Shown here in pieces: positions 12,046 through 24,341 of a stretch of DNA of 64,000 bases. Source of the DNA: Ramazzottius varieornatus (lineage: Eukaryota; Tardigrada; Eutardigrada; Parachela; Ramazzottiidae). The stretch lies in the NCBI GenBank assembly GCA_001949185.1, contig BDGG01000001.1, forward strand, positions 2,621,324 through 2,685,323, written 5' to 3'. Within the stretch, counting starts at the first letter, position 1, and the number at the start of each line of letters is the position of its first letter. The position numbers were made by a program, and so were the translations under genes. The notes beneath the pieces are model-generated. The model was not told the DNA's origin, did no database searches, and worked only from the letters and a program-made list of their open reading frames with translations.

Positions 12046-12477
12046 ATTGAGGTGGTAGTGTGATAACCGGGCTCGTGATAAAAAAGGGATAGCTGTCGGT
12101 CGGTCTGTTCTTGGGTTAAATCGTCGGCACGGCGGGTACGACGCAATGAAACTTTTATGAGAACGCTATTATGGCGGAACAACCGAGATGTTGTGGCCAT
12201 GGAATAGTCTTACCGGTAACTGGTGGACCCGGAAACTAACCATGTCAAGCGAAGACAAACGATGAATGATGTCACCAGTGGTTCAACTGATCGACGAAAA
12301 TGAAGTTATTAGCCAAAGGCTACAATTCCGCTAAGTTCTCCGTACTTTCGACAAATTGTTTTGCCGAGCAATCTAAGAAAACCAGACCAATGTTTAATAA
12401 GCAATGTGTAATTTTTGACTTCCGTTAGGTTTGACTAATCAGTTTTTCCTCGATGTTGTTCTGATTCTCGAACGCAA
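12046..12477. promoter_or_regulatory. Shared upstream region of two divergent lectin-like genes
   Basis: About 430 bp between the start codons of two oppositely oriented secreted-protein genes. It probably acts as a bidirectional promoter. I see no specific operator or TATA element that I would defend. Confidence 0.35.
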
Positions 12478-13278
12478 ATGTCTTCTAATAAGTTTCTGTT
12501 TGTTTGCCGTGTAATTCTATTGTTTCAATTCTCAGTTTTTATCGTAAGTGTAGAATTTTGAGCTGCGACTGCGAGTACAGCGTGTAGGTCGTATCTATTT
12601 AATCTCTAATTTCATACCCTGTTCCAGGCGGACAGCGTAGCCGCGGAACTGTCTGTCGCTGAAGAAAAGCAGAGGATTCAAAGCGTCATACTGGACGAAG
12701 GAGATCAAACCGTGATCGAGTGTCCGCGGGGGAGAGTATTACGGATAAAGACGGCTCAGTATAGAATCACGGACGAGAAGGTACAGCAAGTAGCCCGCTT
12801 CTGCACTATAGATACGGTTTTTACAAGGTTTACACTGCGAATCGAATTTCCTGGAACAGAGGGTTTCCGGTACCATTCGTCCTAACAGCGCATTCTCACA
12901 GATTTGTGGACCAGGCTTTTCAACTTGCCGTAACAACTGTTCTGGTTCGGTTATCTCTCAGAACCTGGCAAAGAGATGCGACCTGAAGGAAAAGTGTCCA
13001 GTGGTGGCCCGTGGGCCCGCGCAGCGGGATTCATGCAGTACTCTACCGGAACCACTTTGTATCCTCTACACATGCAACACGGTAGAAGAAGCGCAGTCTC
13101 TCGGGAATCCGGCGGAGACCTACATGGAGGTCAGTGAAATATTTGTCCGTAATTGTAGTTTCGAATTGAAGCCTTCAATATCGGGCTACCGTCACTCACA
13201 ACGGTTTTCTTCCTGCTGTAGATCCTGCAAAGCCCTATGTGCAACTTCAAGAAGATCAGGAGGTTCTGCGAGTTTTGA
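12478..13278 (+). CDS. Small secreted SUEL/rhamnose-binding-lectin-like protein
   Basis: Exons 12478-12543, 12628-12780, 12902-13129 and a tentative last exon 13222-13278 (about 167 aa). Exon 1 is almost wholly a signal peptide (MSSNKFLF...LLFQFSVFI). Exon 2 opens the SUEL-type domain with VIECPRGRVLRIKTAQY. Exon 3 carries the Cys-rich rest: ICGPGFSTCRNNCSG, LAKRCDLKEKC and LCILYTCNT. Exons 1-3 all join in phase 0. The 3' end is less sure: the last exon gives ILQSPMCNFKKIRRFCEF and a stop, but further exon-like sequence follows at 13420-13490 (a Cys-containing frame with a GTAAGC donor), so a longer form is possible. Confidence 0.6.
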
Positions 13279-14264
13279 ACTCGTTTTCGAGACCAGAAAT
13301 CTGTACATACGACATACTGTAACTTGTGATCCCGAACCATTAGAACCTTCTGATGGACGAAAATAGCTCCGTCAAGGAATATCACTTCACCCTCTTCTTT
13401 TTTTTTCGTGAAGTCAGCCCGAGCTAGTTGCGAAGGACGGCGAAATATTCCCGAATTACTCAGCCTAGCCTGCCAGGTTGTTCGCAACAAGGTAAGCGCA
13501 ATCAATTCGCGCGTGCCAGGGCAGACTACTTTTTCGTCAATGAGTTGTTAGTCAAGCGAGCAGCGTTCGACTATTTGTCGGGTCTGGTGGACGTACGTTT
13601 TGTGTAGCCGTGTAACAAATTCCTTCCTTTCGGATGACAAGTTAGGATTAATTCATTATGCCCGAAAACGAGTTCAAGTCAGTGAAGTCTCGACGATTCA
13701 ACATGCTTAAACTAGCTGTGGAAACATCATGACTCCGTATTTTTCCCGAATCTATTTCAGTCTTCTGACGAAGCGTCGTCCTAGTGGATATTTCTTCGAA
13801 ATGGCACCCTATAGATATATACCGAAATAAACAGTATCAAATCAAAACTTGCCGAACGGCCCACATCTTCAGATTCGCTTTTTTTCAAATAAATCTCGTT
13901 GAATATGCATTTTGGTCTTAGTTCGCGAATCTTGTAAGGATAAGTCATAAAGATCACAGCTTCCAGCCAGGACAGCCCATTCTGTGCAGGCTAACAATAC
14001 CTTTGTCTAATTGTCTTGGCCTGATTTCCTGGCTGGTACTCCGCAAACTGCGCCGCTTCTGGGACACGCACACTACGCGCCATATATTGCGATAGCTTGT
14101 TCGATCAACGTTTCAGAAGTGGCCATGTGCGGAGTTCACTTGAGACTACTGTACTCGTACGTTTCCTTTGTGAGACATGAAAAATTGTAGTTCAAGTTGA
14201 ACTTGCAGTACTCACAAGGGTCTTATAGTATTGTGTTTAATACAAAACAATTAATTCCTCCACG
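13279..14264. other. Intergenic region between SUEL-like gene and MYRF
   Basis: Apart from the possible extra exon at about 13420-13490, no coding sequence, RNA gene or repeat was recognised. The part next to 14265 should be the MYRF 3' UTR. Confidence 0.4.
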
Positions 14265-17200
14265 TTAATTACAAGTACGACCAAAGAGTAGTCTGAAAGT
14301 AAAAATATCCGGTGACTTTTGTTCACAAATATTCGTATTGAATTTTCTGAAGCCAGTGGAGGGAGCAATAGCGACCGTGAGTTCGCTGTGGGCATGGTTG
14401 CCTACGGGCACGGTGAAAGCGTCCACATTGTCAAGGATGTTTTGATGGTACGCCGTCGACAGTCGATGATAGCATCCATCACCGAGAATTCTGTACCCAC
14501 AGGTAACCAGCGAGGTCGCGGGTTCACCCTCGAACCAGACAGTCAGGTTGGATTCTGCATAGTGCTTGCTCAGGGGTAGAGTGATGATGAATGTGTTGTC
14601 GTGTCCGCAGTCCTCCGACCCGTTCTTTGAGAAGCAGTACTCTCGGTCGACGACAATGTCGGGTTCGATCAAAATAATCTTGTGCATTAGAGGACCCCAT
14701 CGGTTTTCTGCGAAGAAGAGGAACAACGATAGCAATGAATCTGTGTACGAATTTGTAACTCTGAACTTGTAATTTTTATCGAGTCGATTTTGGTTGAGTC
14801 AAAAAGTTAATTCTCACCATGGTCCGCCTCGAGCCAGTTGGCTCTTCGAGCTGTCTGATTACAGTGGACTTGCGGTCGCGGCAGAGGCTCGAGAAGGTCC
14901 TTCATAACTTCAGGGCCTGCTGGTGCAGTATAAACGATGGCTTGTCCATCGTTCATCTCTTTTCCGACCAGGTTTCCAGAACTAGGAAGGTCACCCTTCG
15001 TGAATCCTGCGAGAACAAAATACAAAAACTGTAGCTTATTATTCGAACCGCTGAGTTGTGCTAGGCTAACGATATCACCACCTTTCTCTTGGCCGAGAGA
15101 GATTTTCAAATCTCTTTTGTTAAAGTTGTACTGGTTTCCAGACTGGTACTCCGGAAAGAACGCTGCTTCCGGGACAGGTAGAGATCGTGCTACTGGTCGA
15201 GATAAATTATCCGAGCAACATCGCAGGTGCGGCCATGTGCGGCAGTTCTGCTGGGCATAGGTGTCATTCGCCAGACATTGTGGGTCCGATGCGATCAACG
15301 GCGATGCGTTGCATGCATCCGCTGTAAAAAGCGCCAACCACTGATCGTGGTCTCCCGTTATAACATGCGGTAGTATCCTGGTCATCCCCACCGGTCCGGC
15401 CGTGGCTACGGGAAGCTGTGGGGGTATGAAAGTGGCATTGAGGTCCCGGTTGATTATAACTGACGGTAACGTGGCTTCTAGGTGTGTTTTCTGTTTGGTG
15501 GAAATGACCAACATCGCTATAAGGGCGATGAGGCTGATGGAGACTATCGTGACGAAGGCTAGTATGAAGCACTGAAGGAGTTGATGTTTCTCGAGGAAGG
15601 TAGCAGGCTGCTTTTTCGGACTCGATTTATCTTCTTTGAGGGGAATACCGGTAATAGAGTAGACTGAAGGGCGGGCGGAAGCCGAGAAAAAGGCACCGGC
15701 GGTACATGTGGTGGCGCCACTGTAGATGGACTTGCCGGTAATCGAGCTGAAGTTAGAGCGGACACTGTCGCCACGCTTGAGCTTGAGAACCCGGCGGATT
15801 TTGTTCAGGCGGTCCTCGATGGTTACAATGGTGTTGCCGAGATTATCTGTCACGCTGCACAGTGCCTGAGAAGATAAAACTGTCCTTCATCAGAAAGGTC
15901 GATTTGTGAAGCCTGGTGACGGTCGAAAGTGAAACGACAGGCCGGCGAACAACTCGATAAGATCGTTTCCCTTTTGGCGCACGTTCTCATCGTCATTACC
16001 TAAGAGCGTGCGCCACTTGAGGAAACAGCCAGACTCGGTAGAACTGTTTTCCCAACTGGCGCAAGACTTCAGTCAATAACACTGGAAATATGCACCACGA
16101 GATGAATCGATTTTGTCGAGTTTGTTTGCCGAACTCTCTATAATGTGGTTTCTACCTGAACAGCACCGACTCCTTCCATGAAAAGTCGGTCCTTATTGAC
16201 CATCAAGAAGTTCTCGATCGTCTCCCCATTTTCCAGTTCCAGGTCTCCGACGAACTCCACAGCTTCCGGTATAGTCTGCAGGAGATCTTGCGCTAATATC
16301 CCCGTATCGTACTGCGCCGCTCCACTCAGCTGCAGAGTCTGGCACACATCGTCTTTGTACTTGTACCGGTACAACGTCAGATTCCGGATGTTCTCTAGCT
16401 GTTGCATATTGTCCACTCCTCCCAGGATATCCTTCGCTCGCGCATCGGACGGCTGGTTGATCCGTCCACTCACATTGACGTTGCCGCGAACATCCAAGGC
16501 TTCGGTGGGCTTTTCGGTATTGATGCCGATTCTACCTACGTGAAAGATGGTGTCATCGTCTTGGGTTCCTCGCTGCCATGCCGGACTTGGCTGGGCGTCG
16601 CTCTCGAACTGACCAGGGTTGGAAGCTCGGACGATGATGTTTTCAGAGGCTGAAGCGTACATCAACTGCCGGAATGATTGACCTGTTCAAGACACACCGA
16701 TTCCTTCAACGTAAGTTATTGTTTGCCAGTAAGATTTTCGTTTCATATTCTTTTCAGGTTCATCTTTCAATGTTTTCTTACTTCCGGTTCAAAAACCTCT
16801 AATCCCAGTATTTGGCGTTACTCATATATTTTCCCAACTATTGTGTTCGAGGTTGGGGTATTGCTTACCTGTTTGTTGGTTTGTGCACTCCGCGTAAAGT
16901 CCTACGACAAGTCGGAAGAAACGCTGGTCTGAATTCGGCTTGCCCTTCTTCCGCATATTGTTCGCGGTGGTTTCGCTGAAGTGTAACCGCCCGATGATGA
17001 TCTGCTTTTGGAGGTTGGCGGGAGACACAAAGTGTGGAAGGTACTCCTTGCGGCTTCGGTCACTTTGTGACTGCTCGATTTTGATCTTGTTCGACAGCTG
17101 CTGAGCTTCCGTCTTGACGCCGAAGAGTTCAATGTAGTATCCGTTGATCTTGTGGTAGACTGCACTGGTAGTTCCTGGGGTGATCTGAACAAAGTCGGGT

Positions 17201-19065
17201 ACTCCGAGGATGGCGACCTGAAGAGTTACTTGGAAGTGGTTCTTCTTTTGGCATATGAAGGCATCGTCCACCTGGCAATGCGAAAGACCACGTACAAAAG
17301 TTTACCTGAACTCTGTGTGCAACGCTGGATTCCCAGCTGTTTTGCGAAATTAAGAATTTGAAACTCAAATCTGTAGAGTAACCACTTAGTGGCTTCTGGG
17401 AATACCGGTAGTCAGCTCGTGCGAATTCCATACAAAAATTTTTCGGTTTCAGTCTGAAGCCTGCCAAACATTCACGACACTGCCTGCCAACCTAACGGCA
17501 AAAATCTTATGACAGTACACTGCACATGCTCTAACTGGTTTAATCAAGTGATCAAGTGGCAGGTGTTCGGCTGTGCGGGCATGGCGAGCCGTATCGTTAA
17601 CTCGGAATCAGACTGTCTGATTTTCGTTTTTCGAAATCGAAAAAAATAATATTAGTTCTCCTCACGACAGGCCGTAAAACTCCGTTGATTGTGTTGACCT
17701 TGAAAGTGGATTACGAAGTTTCGCTTTCAAGATAGGCAGCCCTCGAGTAGCTTATCTTGAAAGCGAAAACAGATTATTCTCTGCACACTTGACTCAAAAT
17801 TTCAAATTTTCATTTCTCAGCTGATCTCTGTCTGCACAGTGCTTCACGTTGCGAGATACCGTTTCAGTGTCGGGGATATCGACAGACAGAGACTAGCCAG
17901 AGAGAAAACCATGAATTTCAGCCTAGTCAGGAGGCAAAGTTTCCTACAAACCTATCCCGCAAAACTCGCGCATTTCCGCTCCCGTTTCCGAGACTTTGGA
18001 AAAACGCAATTTTTGCCTCACTCATGACTAATTTCCATTGATCAAGCAAACTCAAGTTATAAATCAACCGTTAGCGACATAAATAGCTCGTCGTGAGGAG
18101 GACTATTATACGGATTTCGAACGAGCTGAAATTGAAAGGCCGGCAGACCGTCACAGAAGGTAAGAATTCGTTCTCACCATGTGGCGCACTGTTCCAGCTA
18201 ACACAAATGCGAATGTGCGCTACTTTGGAAACGATCCCGTCCACTTCGTTTATTGAGCTCCCAATTTAAAGGACCTCGTAGGGCAAAACAATTTATTTGG
18301 GGAGGCCAAGTGTTTCCGGCGGTCAATTACGCCCGGCCCGGCCCGGCCCGGCCCGAAGCCGTATTTTGAATAGAATAAACTTACTTGCGAATGATTGAAT
18401 CCTTTGTCGGCTTGCACGTTAAAATCCGTGAAGATCGTCGGTCTTCCGCAAATATCCACCGCTGTACACCACTGATCTTGGAAGACAGGCTTGAACTGGA
18501 TGGTTCGATGTCCATCCTCGAAAACCGACGGCACGGAAGACTCCTGATAGAACTGTCCCGGTAAGAACTGCGCACCTCCCTCACTTTGCGAAAACGGCAC
18601 AAAGCTCAGCTCGTCCTCATGCTTGCAGCTCAGTAATGAGCGCGGTGACGAAGAATGATCGCTGTAGCTGGCTGACGACCCTCTGAATCTTTTGTTCGGG
18701 CTTTCGCTGACGTCGTACGGTGACAACAGGTGCTGAGACTTCTGTGGCGGGAATAGAACAGCTAGTGAAGGTGGAGTTCCGGAGGAGCTGGAGTAACTGG
18801 GTGAACCCTGGACACCCGCTTGAGCAACGAAGCGGGAGGGAAAGGATTCAGGAGGATTTTCCGGGAAAATACGAGGTGCGATACTGTTGAGCTGATTTGG
18901 ATACTGAGCAAAGTGGTTCGACTGATTGGTTTGATTTGGCACATTGTAGAAATTCGTGTCGAAGGACCCGCCATATGGGAAATAATCAACATCATCCCGG
19001 TCGGGGCCGCCGAAAGTGGACCCTTCTAGTCCAGTCCCGCTGTACGAAGGAGTAGTCTGATCCAT
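14265..19065 (-). CDS. MYRF: Myelin regulatory factor (MYRF), membrane-bound self-cleaving transcription factor
   Basis: ER-anchored trimeric transcription factor that releases its N-terminal half by intramolecular chaperone cleavage. Exons in transcript order: 18385-19065, 16869-17271, 16156-16682, 14818-15865, 14265-14707 (about 1033 aa). Order of parts: disordered Ser/Pro-rich N-terminus; Ndt80-type DNA-binding domain (AFICQKKNHFQVT, IEQSQSDRSRKEY, GRLHFSETTANNMRKKGKP); peptidase S74-like domain (VGRIGINTEKPTEALDVRG...QPSDARAK) with the Ser440/Lys445 dyad conserved, spaced as in vertebrate S587/K592; one transmembrane helix near residues 634-658; and a Cys-rich lumenal C-terminal domain ending FGRTCN. 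An acceptor-like ctag directly before the ATG leaves open an upstream coding exon. In arthropods and nematodes the gene acts in developmental timing. Confidence 0.93.
15946..16136. repeat. Foldback repeat, two units, in a MYRF intron
   Basis: Two adjacent units with TTTGGCGCACG / CGTGCGCCACTTG arms, followed by a degenerate second unit ending in TTTTGTCGAGTTTG. They make up most of the intron 15866-16155. Confidence 0.8.
18170..18242. repeat. Foldback repeat, degenerate copy in MYRF intron 1
   Basis: Carries CATGTGGCGCAC and GTGCGCTACTTTGGAAACG in inverted orientation around an AACAC loop. Confidence 0.6.
18331..18355. repeat. (GCCCG)5 short tandem repeat
   Basis: Five perfect GCCCG units within MYRF intron 1, just downstream (minus strand) of the donor at 18384. 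Confidence 0.9.
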
Positions 19066-19529
19066 CTAGAATATACGTTTACCCGTCAAAACAGGTCCAC
19101 CTTGAATATTTCTAGAATGTTGAGGAAGTCCTGAGAAGCTCGAAAGTAAACATGCAAAGTAAGATAAAGTGCAAGCAGAGTCACGCGAATGATACGTCGC
19201 AGTGGAAATCACGCCGCATGTCTGCGAATCGGCCGAAGTATCGAATCGAAGGAACGACGAAGGAGATAAGATTTGACAATAAGCAGAGCTCCACAGACAA
19301 ATTCAAAAGTGGATAATACCGGGTGTATTGACAGTTGTATGGGCGGGTGCATCGCGATTAAGTGCAGGTCTGGAATAAGGACTGTAACCTGCGTGCAGAT
19401 GGTGGGCCATACCGGCAGCCCCGTTCTGGCGTATGATCTCTCGAAAATAAACCAGTGTTTCGTACAAGCACAGACCAGTGGCACCATATTGATTTCATTT
19501 CGGTCAGGCGAGGCGTGCTTGGGAGGTGT

Positions 19530-19626
19530 CTGATCCAACTCGACAAAATCGTGTCTCCAAGTGGCGCACGCTTTCGGCCAGTAACACCGAAAATGTGCGC
19601 CACTTGAGGAAATGATCTTGTGCGAC
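19530..19626. repeat. Foldback repeat, well-preserved copy
   Basis: Reads AACTCGACAAAATCG, then CCAAGTGGCGCACGC, a loop with GGCCAGTAACACC, then GTGCGCCACTTGAGG and GATCTTGTGCGA. This is a nearly complete palindrome of about 95 bp. Confidence 0.85.
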
Positions 19627-20255
19627 TCCCGCTTGTGTTCACAATGGCTCTCCATGCCGAGCTAGGTTCAGTCGGTAAGGTAAGGATGGACAGTGGACAG
19701 GGCAGTGAAGAAAAGATGATGTGTGGTGTAGCGGTGACAGCTTTCTCAGGCGCTGGAAAGAGGACAAAAGCCAGTCTGGCTGATCCACCTTCAGACCTAA
19801 TAATTTTCCGCGTGAGTTGCCATCAAACCTTGGGCAGCATGACGGAATGATAATGCAAGGACTTTTGTGTCATCAATTATGTGGCCATATCTGCTGACCT
19901 TCGTCGCCTACCTTCCAGTCGACAATCCAAACCTGTAAAAGATAAGAGGAAGCTCTTTGTTGTTCATCCAGTTATCACGAAGCTTAAGAAGTAGGCCCAT
20001 ATCTTCAGTGTAAGATTGTGTGGTCATCTTCGTTCTGTAGTGGGTGCAAGCTTTCACGCTTGGGTAACGTTTAACCAAGAAGATAGTGTAATGTTTATTG
20101 AATTTCCGATCAAGAGTACTAGATTATTCTGTCTCTCCTTTTCAGCTTCCTCGTCATCCAGAAAAACCCTGCAATAGTTACACATCATTGAAAGCATTGC
20201 CCAAAAGAGTTAGACACGGTCGCGAAGGGCCTTGAGGTGACACCGGACAAAACTG

Positions 20256-20452
20256 AGACTCGTCAAAGATCGTCGTGTGCAAGTAGGGCACGCTTTCAGT
20301 CAATATGTCGGGCGGATAACCCAAACAACGTGCGCGAATTGGGAAAACGAACTAGCTCGACAACATCACTTTCCAAGTGGTGTACTCGCGTACTTAACAA
20401 TAGTGAGAACGTGCGCCATTTAAGGAGAATAATGGCATCGAGTTTGCTTGCC
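20256..20452. repeat. Foldback repeat, two units
   Basis: Two degenerate copies in tandem. The second has TTTCCAAGTGGTG paired with GTGCGCCATTTAAGG. Confidence 0.7.
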
Positions 20453-20710
20453 AAGACCCCAAATGTAAGATCGGCGACTGAATAAATTACAGACTAAATT
20501 ATCAACAAGAAAGGAATCTAATGTGAAATAGAAGAGATCAGCAGCACCGGCCAATCGTCGACCTGGTAAACCGGAAGTTCGCGACAACAGCTTCTTGCAG
20601 CTACAAGTTCTGAACACTCCTACTACACGCGTAAGGTGGTACTGTAAAGGTAACCTTCTTTGACAAAGACGTGACGCTGAAGACCGTGAACAAAGTAGGG
20701 AATCATGAGC

Positions 20711-23700
20711 TCACGGCTGATAGCGGTTCGCCACAACGAGCCCCAGCGCGGTCATTAGTACACCGACAGCAACTGTCGAATGTCCGGTGGCTCCCTTTCC
20801 ATCAGTTTCATGCGTATGCCCTGGTGTTTGGTGTTTCTTGAATTCTTTTAGCGGGAGGTACGCCGGAAAGTTGTCCGGAGGGGATAGGATGTCTGGGTAT
20901 GAGCCGTTCTTCTCGACCGAAAAGAGAACGCCCATGCCTTGGGCTAGGTGCCATTCCACCTGACAATAAAACACCGCATACAGTGCTGAAAATGCATCCC
21001 TTCCGGCGGTCACGTGGTCTCATACCATTAATAATAATTAATGCATCTTCAGCACTGTATAAATACTGCGTAAAAGTAAAAAGCAATATGCAAAAACTCG
21101 AATATGTACTTGCACTGATCAAATTTATCTTTTACTCCGTGAAAAAATCACCGCAATTCGTAATGTTTTCCACGCAGATTTGTCTTTTGTATTTTTAAAT
21201 CTTCTAAACAACTTTGCGGCTCTGAACTTTCTATTTTTATTTTTGATTTTGAAATTTCGAATGCTTACGTGGCAGTGCATGAGCCAAGGACCCTGGTTAT
21301 CCGCCGTGAACCTAAAAATTGTATATCCCATCCTAGCCACCGTGAACGAGTCACCAACAGTCAAGACCTCCACAGGTTCGTGCAGCGGTATATCTCCACA
21401 GACTTTACCATCCAGCACATCCGGCTTGATGGCCAAGGTCCTTGTGTAGTTGCACGTGTCTTTGGTCTTGTAGAAGGCTTCTTTATCCAGGTCCCCGGTT
21501 GCCACAAAGTCCACATAGTATCCGTGAATGTGAAACGGGTGCTGTTGAGGGTTCATTGAGACCATCACGATCTCGTAAGTCTTTCCGAACTCCAGTGGGA
21601 TGAGATGAGTTTGGAGGAGGTTACCTTCGGAGCCTTTTCCGTGATAAGCTATCGTACTGTTCGGCGACTTGCCTACCAAAAGAAAATATGATCAGGCAAA
21701 AAGTAAACATAATCACAAACCGCACTCCTAATTCCAGTAAAAATCGACAAGAAATACGAAACAATTGCTACAGCCTCGGCTAACAAAGTCGGCCAGATCT
21801 TCCTCAAGTGGCGTACAATATCAGCCAAAGATATGGAAAATGTTTGCCACCTGTGGTGACAGTCAAACTCGAGAAGGTCGTTTTGCCTGGTGGCGCACGC
21901 TTTCAGCTAATTATATTGAAGATGTGCGCCACTTGGAAAAACAACCTTTTCGGGTTGTTCGCTAAACTTCTAAGAAAATAGAACCCTGATAATAAAGATG
22001 ATCCAAACGTATGTTCCGAAAGTTTAGCGTTTGTTGCGTCAAATTTTGATTCTTGTTGGAGCTGGAAAATGTTAACTTGGTGGCCGTTGTTGACTGCTGT
22101 ATTTTACTGGTACCGTAACAACGTTAACCGGGAATTGAACAAGTTCAGTCTACATTTTTTCGAAAAGCGCAGATACCCGGAATCAGTGAAACGGAAAAGA
22201 ATTTTAACCTAAATAGACTGCTTGCAGTAAAGGTTCCGCCGGCATCATATGCGTGATATTATTGACGGTCCATTCTTCTAAAGGATGTCCCGAGTTGATA
22301 TCATACGCTTCGGAGTACTGCAGCACTATCCTGTGATCCGCTGCTTTCGTCATTCTCCTCTTTTTCTCCAACGGCCTCAGCTGATACTCGAAAGTTTCCG
22401 CTTCCTCATCCTCCGGTCCATGTCCGTTCGGCGCAGCCGTCTCCACCTCGGCCTCGTTTGTGGCGTTGGGGTACGTCAAGAGTGCAGAAGAGAAGAAACT
22501 CAGCTTTGGGTTGTTTGCCCCGTGAGGTAGAAAGGTGTACGACGGTGCGACGAACATGCGGTATTTCAAGGTGGGTTTTGAGCAGACAACGATGACGTCA
22601 AGCCGTTGGGAAACCGGAATGGAGACGCTGCGGAAGGACAGAGGGATGGTCTCAACACCGTCGCGGGCTACCACTGTGACGTTGTGGTGATCGATCCAGA
22701 ACCTCAGTGTCAAGCTAGTTCCTCCATTTATCAACCTCAAATGAAATATCGACTGTTTTTGGATTCGGTAAACAAATCCAATAAGATTATTTTCAGGGCG
22801 GCGCGCGATTTTACCCAAAAGCAATAGACGAGTGCACCACTTGATTAAGCAGTTAAACTCGACAATATCGTACGTTTTTCAAATGACACACACGTCGAGT
22901 GATAGGGGCTCACACCGCACGCCACTTGATAAGTCTAAAGAAAAGTAGTCTGATTTAGTTCTACGCCGTCTCTTGATTTATTCTACATCATGGCGGAATC
23001 ATTTGATTTCGAAGATTTTACCTCAGTCTCGTAAAGCGATCTTCGCATTTAAATTCGTCCATTGGGTGAGGACTGGGGTCGCATGGACCGAAGAAAGGGT
23101 CTCGCTGGTGCAGGCACTGGTCCTTACCTACGATAAAAGATCATAGTTCAGCGATGCACACTTAGCGCGGTCAGAGTACCAAGCGGAAGTCAGTTTACCG
23201 GCACAGGTTGAGGTATAGGGGAACCATGCGGCCGGTGTAGATCGGAAGAAAGACACACAAGAGTTGTTGAAGTAGCAATCGAACTGACCACGACCATTGA
23301 TGAGGACCGAGACAGCGCGCCATGGGTAGTTGGGTACGAAGGGCTGGCCGTGGCTCATGCGGAAGGCGTCATAGGGACCGCGGTAGTTGAGCAGGAGGTC
23401 GTCACCGGTCTCATGGAACCAGTCTTGGAGGAGCATAGTGTAGTCCTTGTTGTAAGGAAACGCCAGTTTGACGGGATCAGGAATGCCATCTGGATAGTCG
23501 ACGACGAGAGGACCCAGCAGACCGTCACCGTACTGAACGCCAGCTAAAAAAGGGTTATGTTATGTATAGGAAAAAATGACATTTCGCGAAGCTGAGTTTC
23601 CATTTTCCAACAAAAAAGCCATAACTGTCTCAAAAATTTCCATACTACCATAAAAACGGTTATTGAACCTCCAAGTGACTTCTTAGGAAGTCGTGTTTAC

Positions 23701-24341
23701 GTTTGATCGAACTTTGCAAACCTTAAAGCCGCAGTCGATATCATTTTCCAAATTTTTTGTCAGAAAGTCTAATCTAAACCTTTCAAGTTTTCATCCAGTG
23801 TTCTTAATTCATGATCCTAAACGTACTATACTTACTGTGGGAATGGTACCAGAAAGTGCCGGTTTGAGTCAAGTTGAATTCGTAAGTGAAGGTGTGACCA
23901 GGAAGAATGGCGGGCTGCGTTACTTCAGCGACTCCATCCATCCAAGGATTACTGAAACCGGCTCCACATCATCAAACAGTAATTGAAGCCGCCCCTTCAA
24001 CATGCAGCAGTCTAAAATTAAGACAACAAAATAGAACCGTACTTGAGCATGTGAAGCCCGTGGAAATGCAGAGAGGTACTGTCATCGTCGAAGCTATTCT
24101 TGACTTTGACCATCACTGTGTCTCCCAGTTTCCCGCGAATAGTCGGACCCGGAAACGGACGGTGTGTTTCCCATTTGCAACCATGGTGCGCCGGGTCGTC
24201 GAAGACCCCGATCACGGCGCGTGGATATCCATCGGGATTCGATGGAACTTTCTTCAGGAGGAACGAGTAGTTGACTAGAGCAGCTTGAACTCCACACAAC
24301 ACACAGAAACCGACTGTGATAAACACTACAGTCACGCACAT
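20711..24341 (-). CDS. Secreted laccase-type multicopper oxidase
   Basis: Copper oxidase of phenols, usually extracellular in arthropods (cuticle tanning, gut or immune roles). Exons in transcript order: 24043-24341, 23836-23951, 23132-23543, 23022-23072, 22209-22735, 21269-21672, 20711-20959 (685 aa). A signal peptide [20 protein letters not shown] precedes three cupredoxin domains. Copper sites are intact: [22 protein letters not shown] and [12 protein letters not shown], the last giving Met as the axial type 1 residue. The C-terminus is unusual: after a His/Thr/Gly-rich linker comes [20 protein letters not shown], hydrophobic enough for a membrane anchor or GPI signal. The 51-nt exon 23022-23072 is the least certain piece, though its phases fit. 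An upstream in-frame Met at 24446 exists but would bury the signal peptide. Confidence 0.92.
21776..21965. repeat. Foldback repeat, two units in a laccase intron
   Basis: Second unit is well preserved: CCTGGTGGCGCACGC pairs with GTGCGCCACTTGGAAAAAC. Lies in the 536-nt intron 21673-22208. Confidence 0.8.
22848..22935. repeat. Foldback repeat, degenerate copy in a laccase intron
   Basis: Begins TTAAACTCGACAATATCG and ends GCACGCCACTTGATAAG. Confidence 0.55.

Larger units (their letters stand above)
19066..20710. other. Intergenic region between MYRF and laccase
   Basis: Contains the MYRF upstream region and several foldback repeat copies (19530-19626, 20256-20452). Open frames here overlap the repeats on both strands and show no protein family. 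The stretch adjoining 20711 should include the laccase 3' UTR. Confidence 0.45.

Noticed and set aside
14512-14545. tRNA-like GGTTCA word in a hairpin-rich stretch
   Set aside because: It lies inside a well-supported MYRF coding exon and no cloverleaf could be formed around it. No tRNA gene was found anywhere in the window.
19209-19655. 148-codon minus-strand open frame upstream of MYRF
   Set aside because: It runs through a foldback repeat copy, so its apparent protein is largely translated repeat.
23022-23131. Frameshift or stop in the laccase gene after the third exon
   Set aside because: The apparent in-frame TAG disappears when a 59-nt intron (23073-23131) is removed. Phases then fit on both sides.
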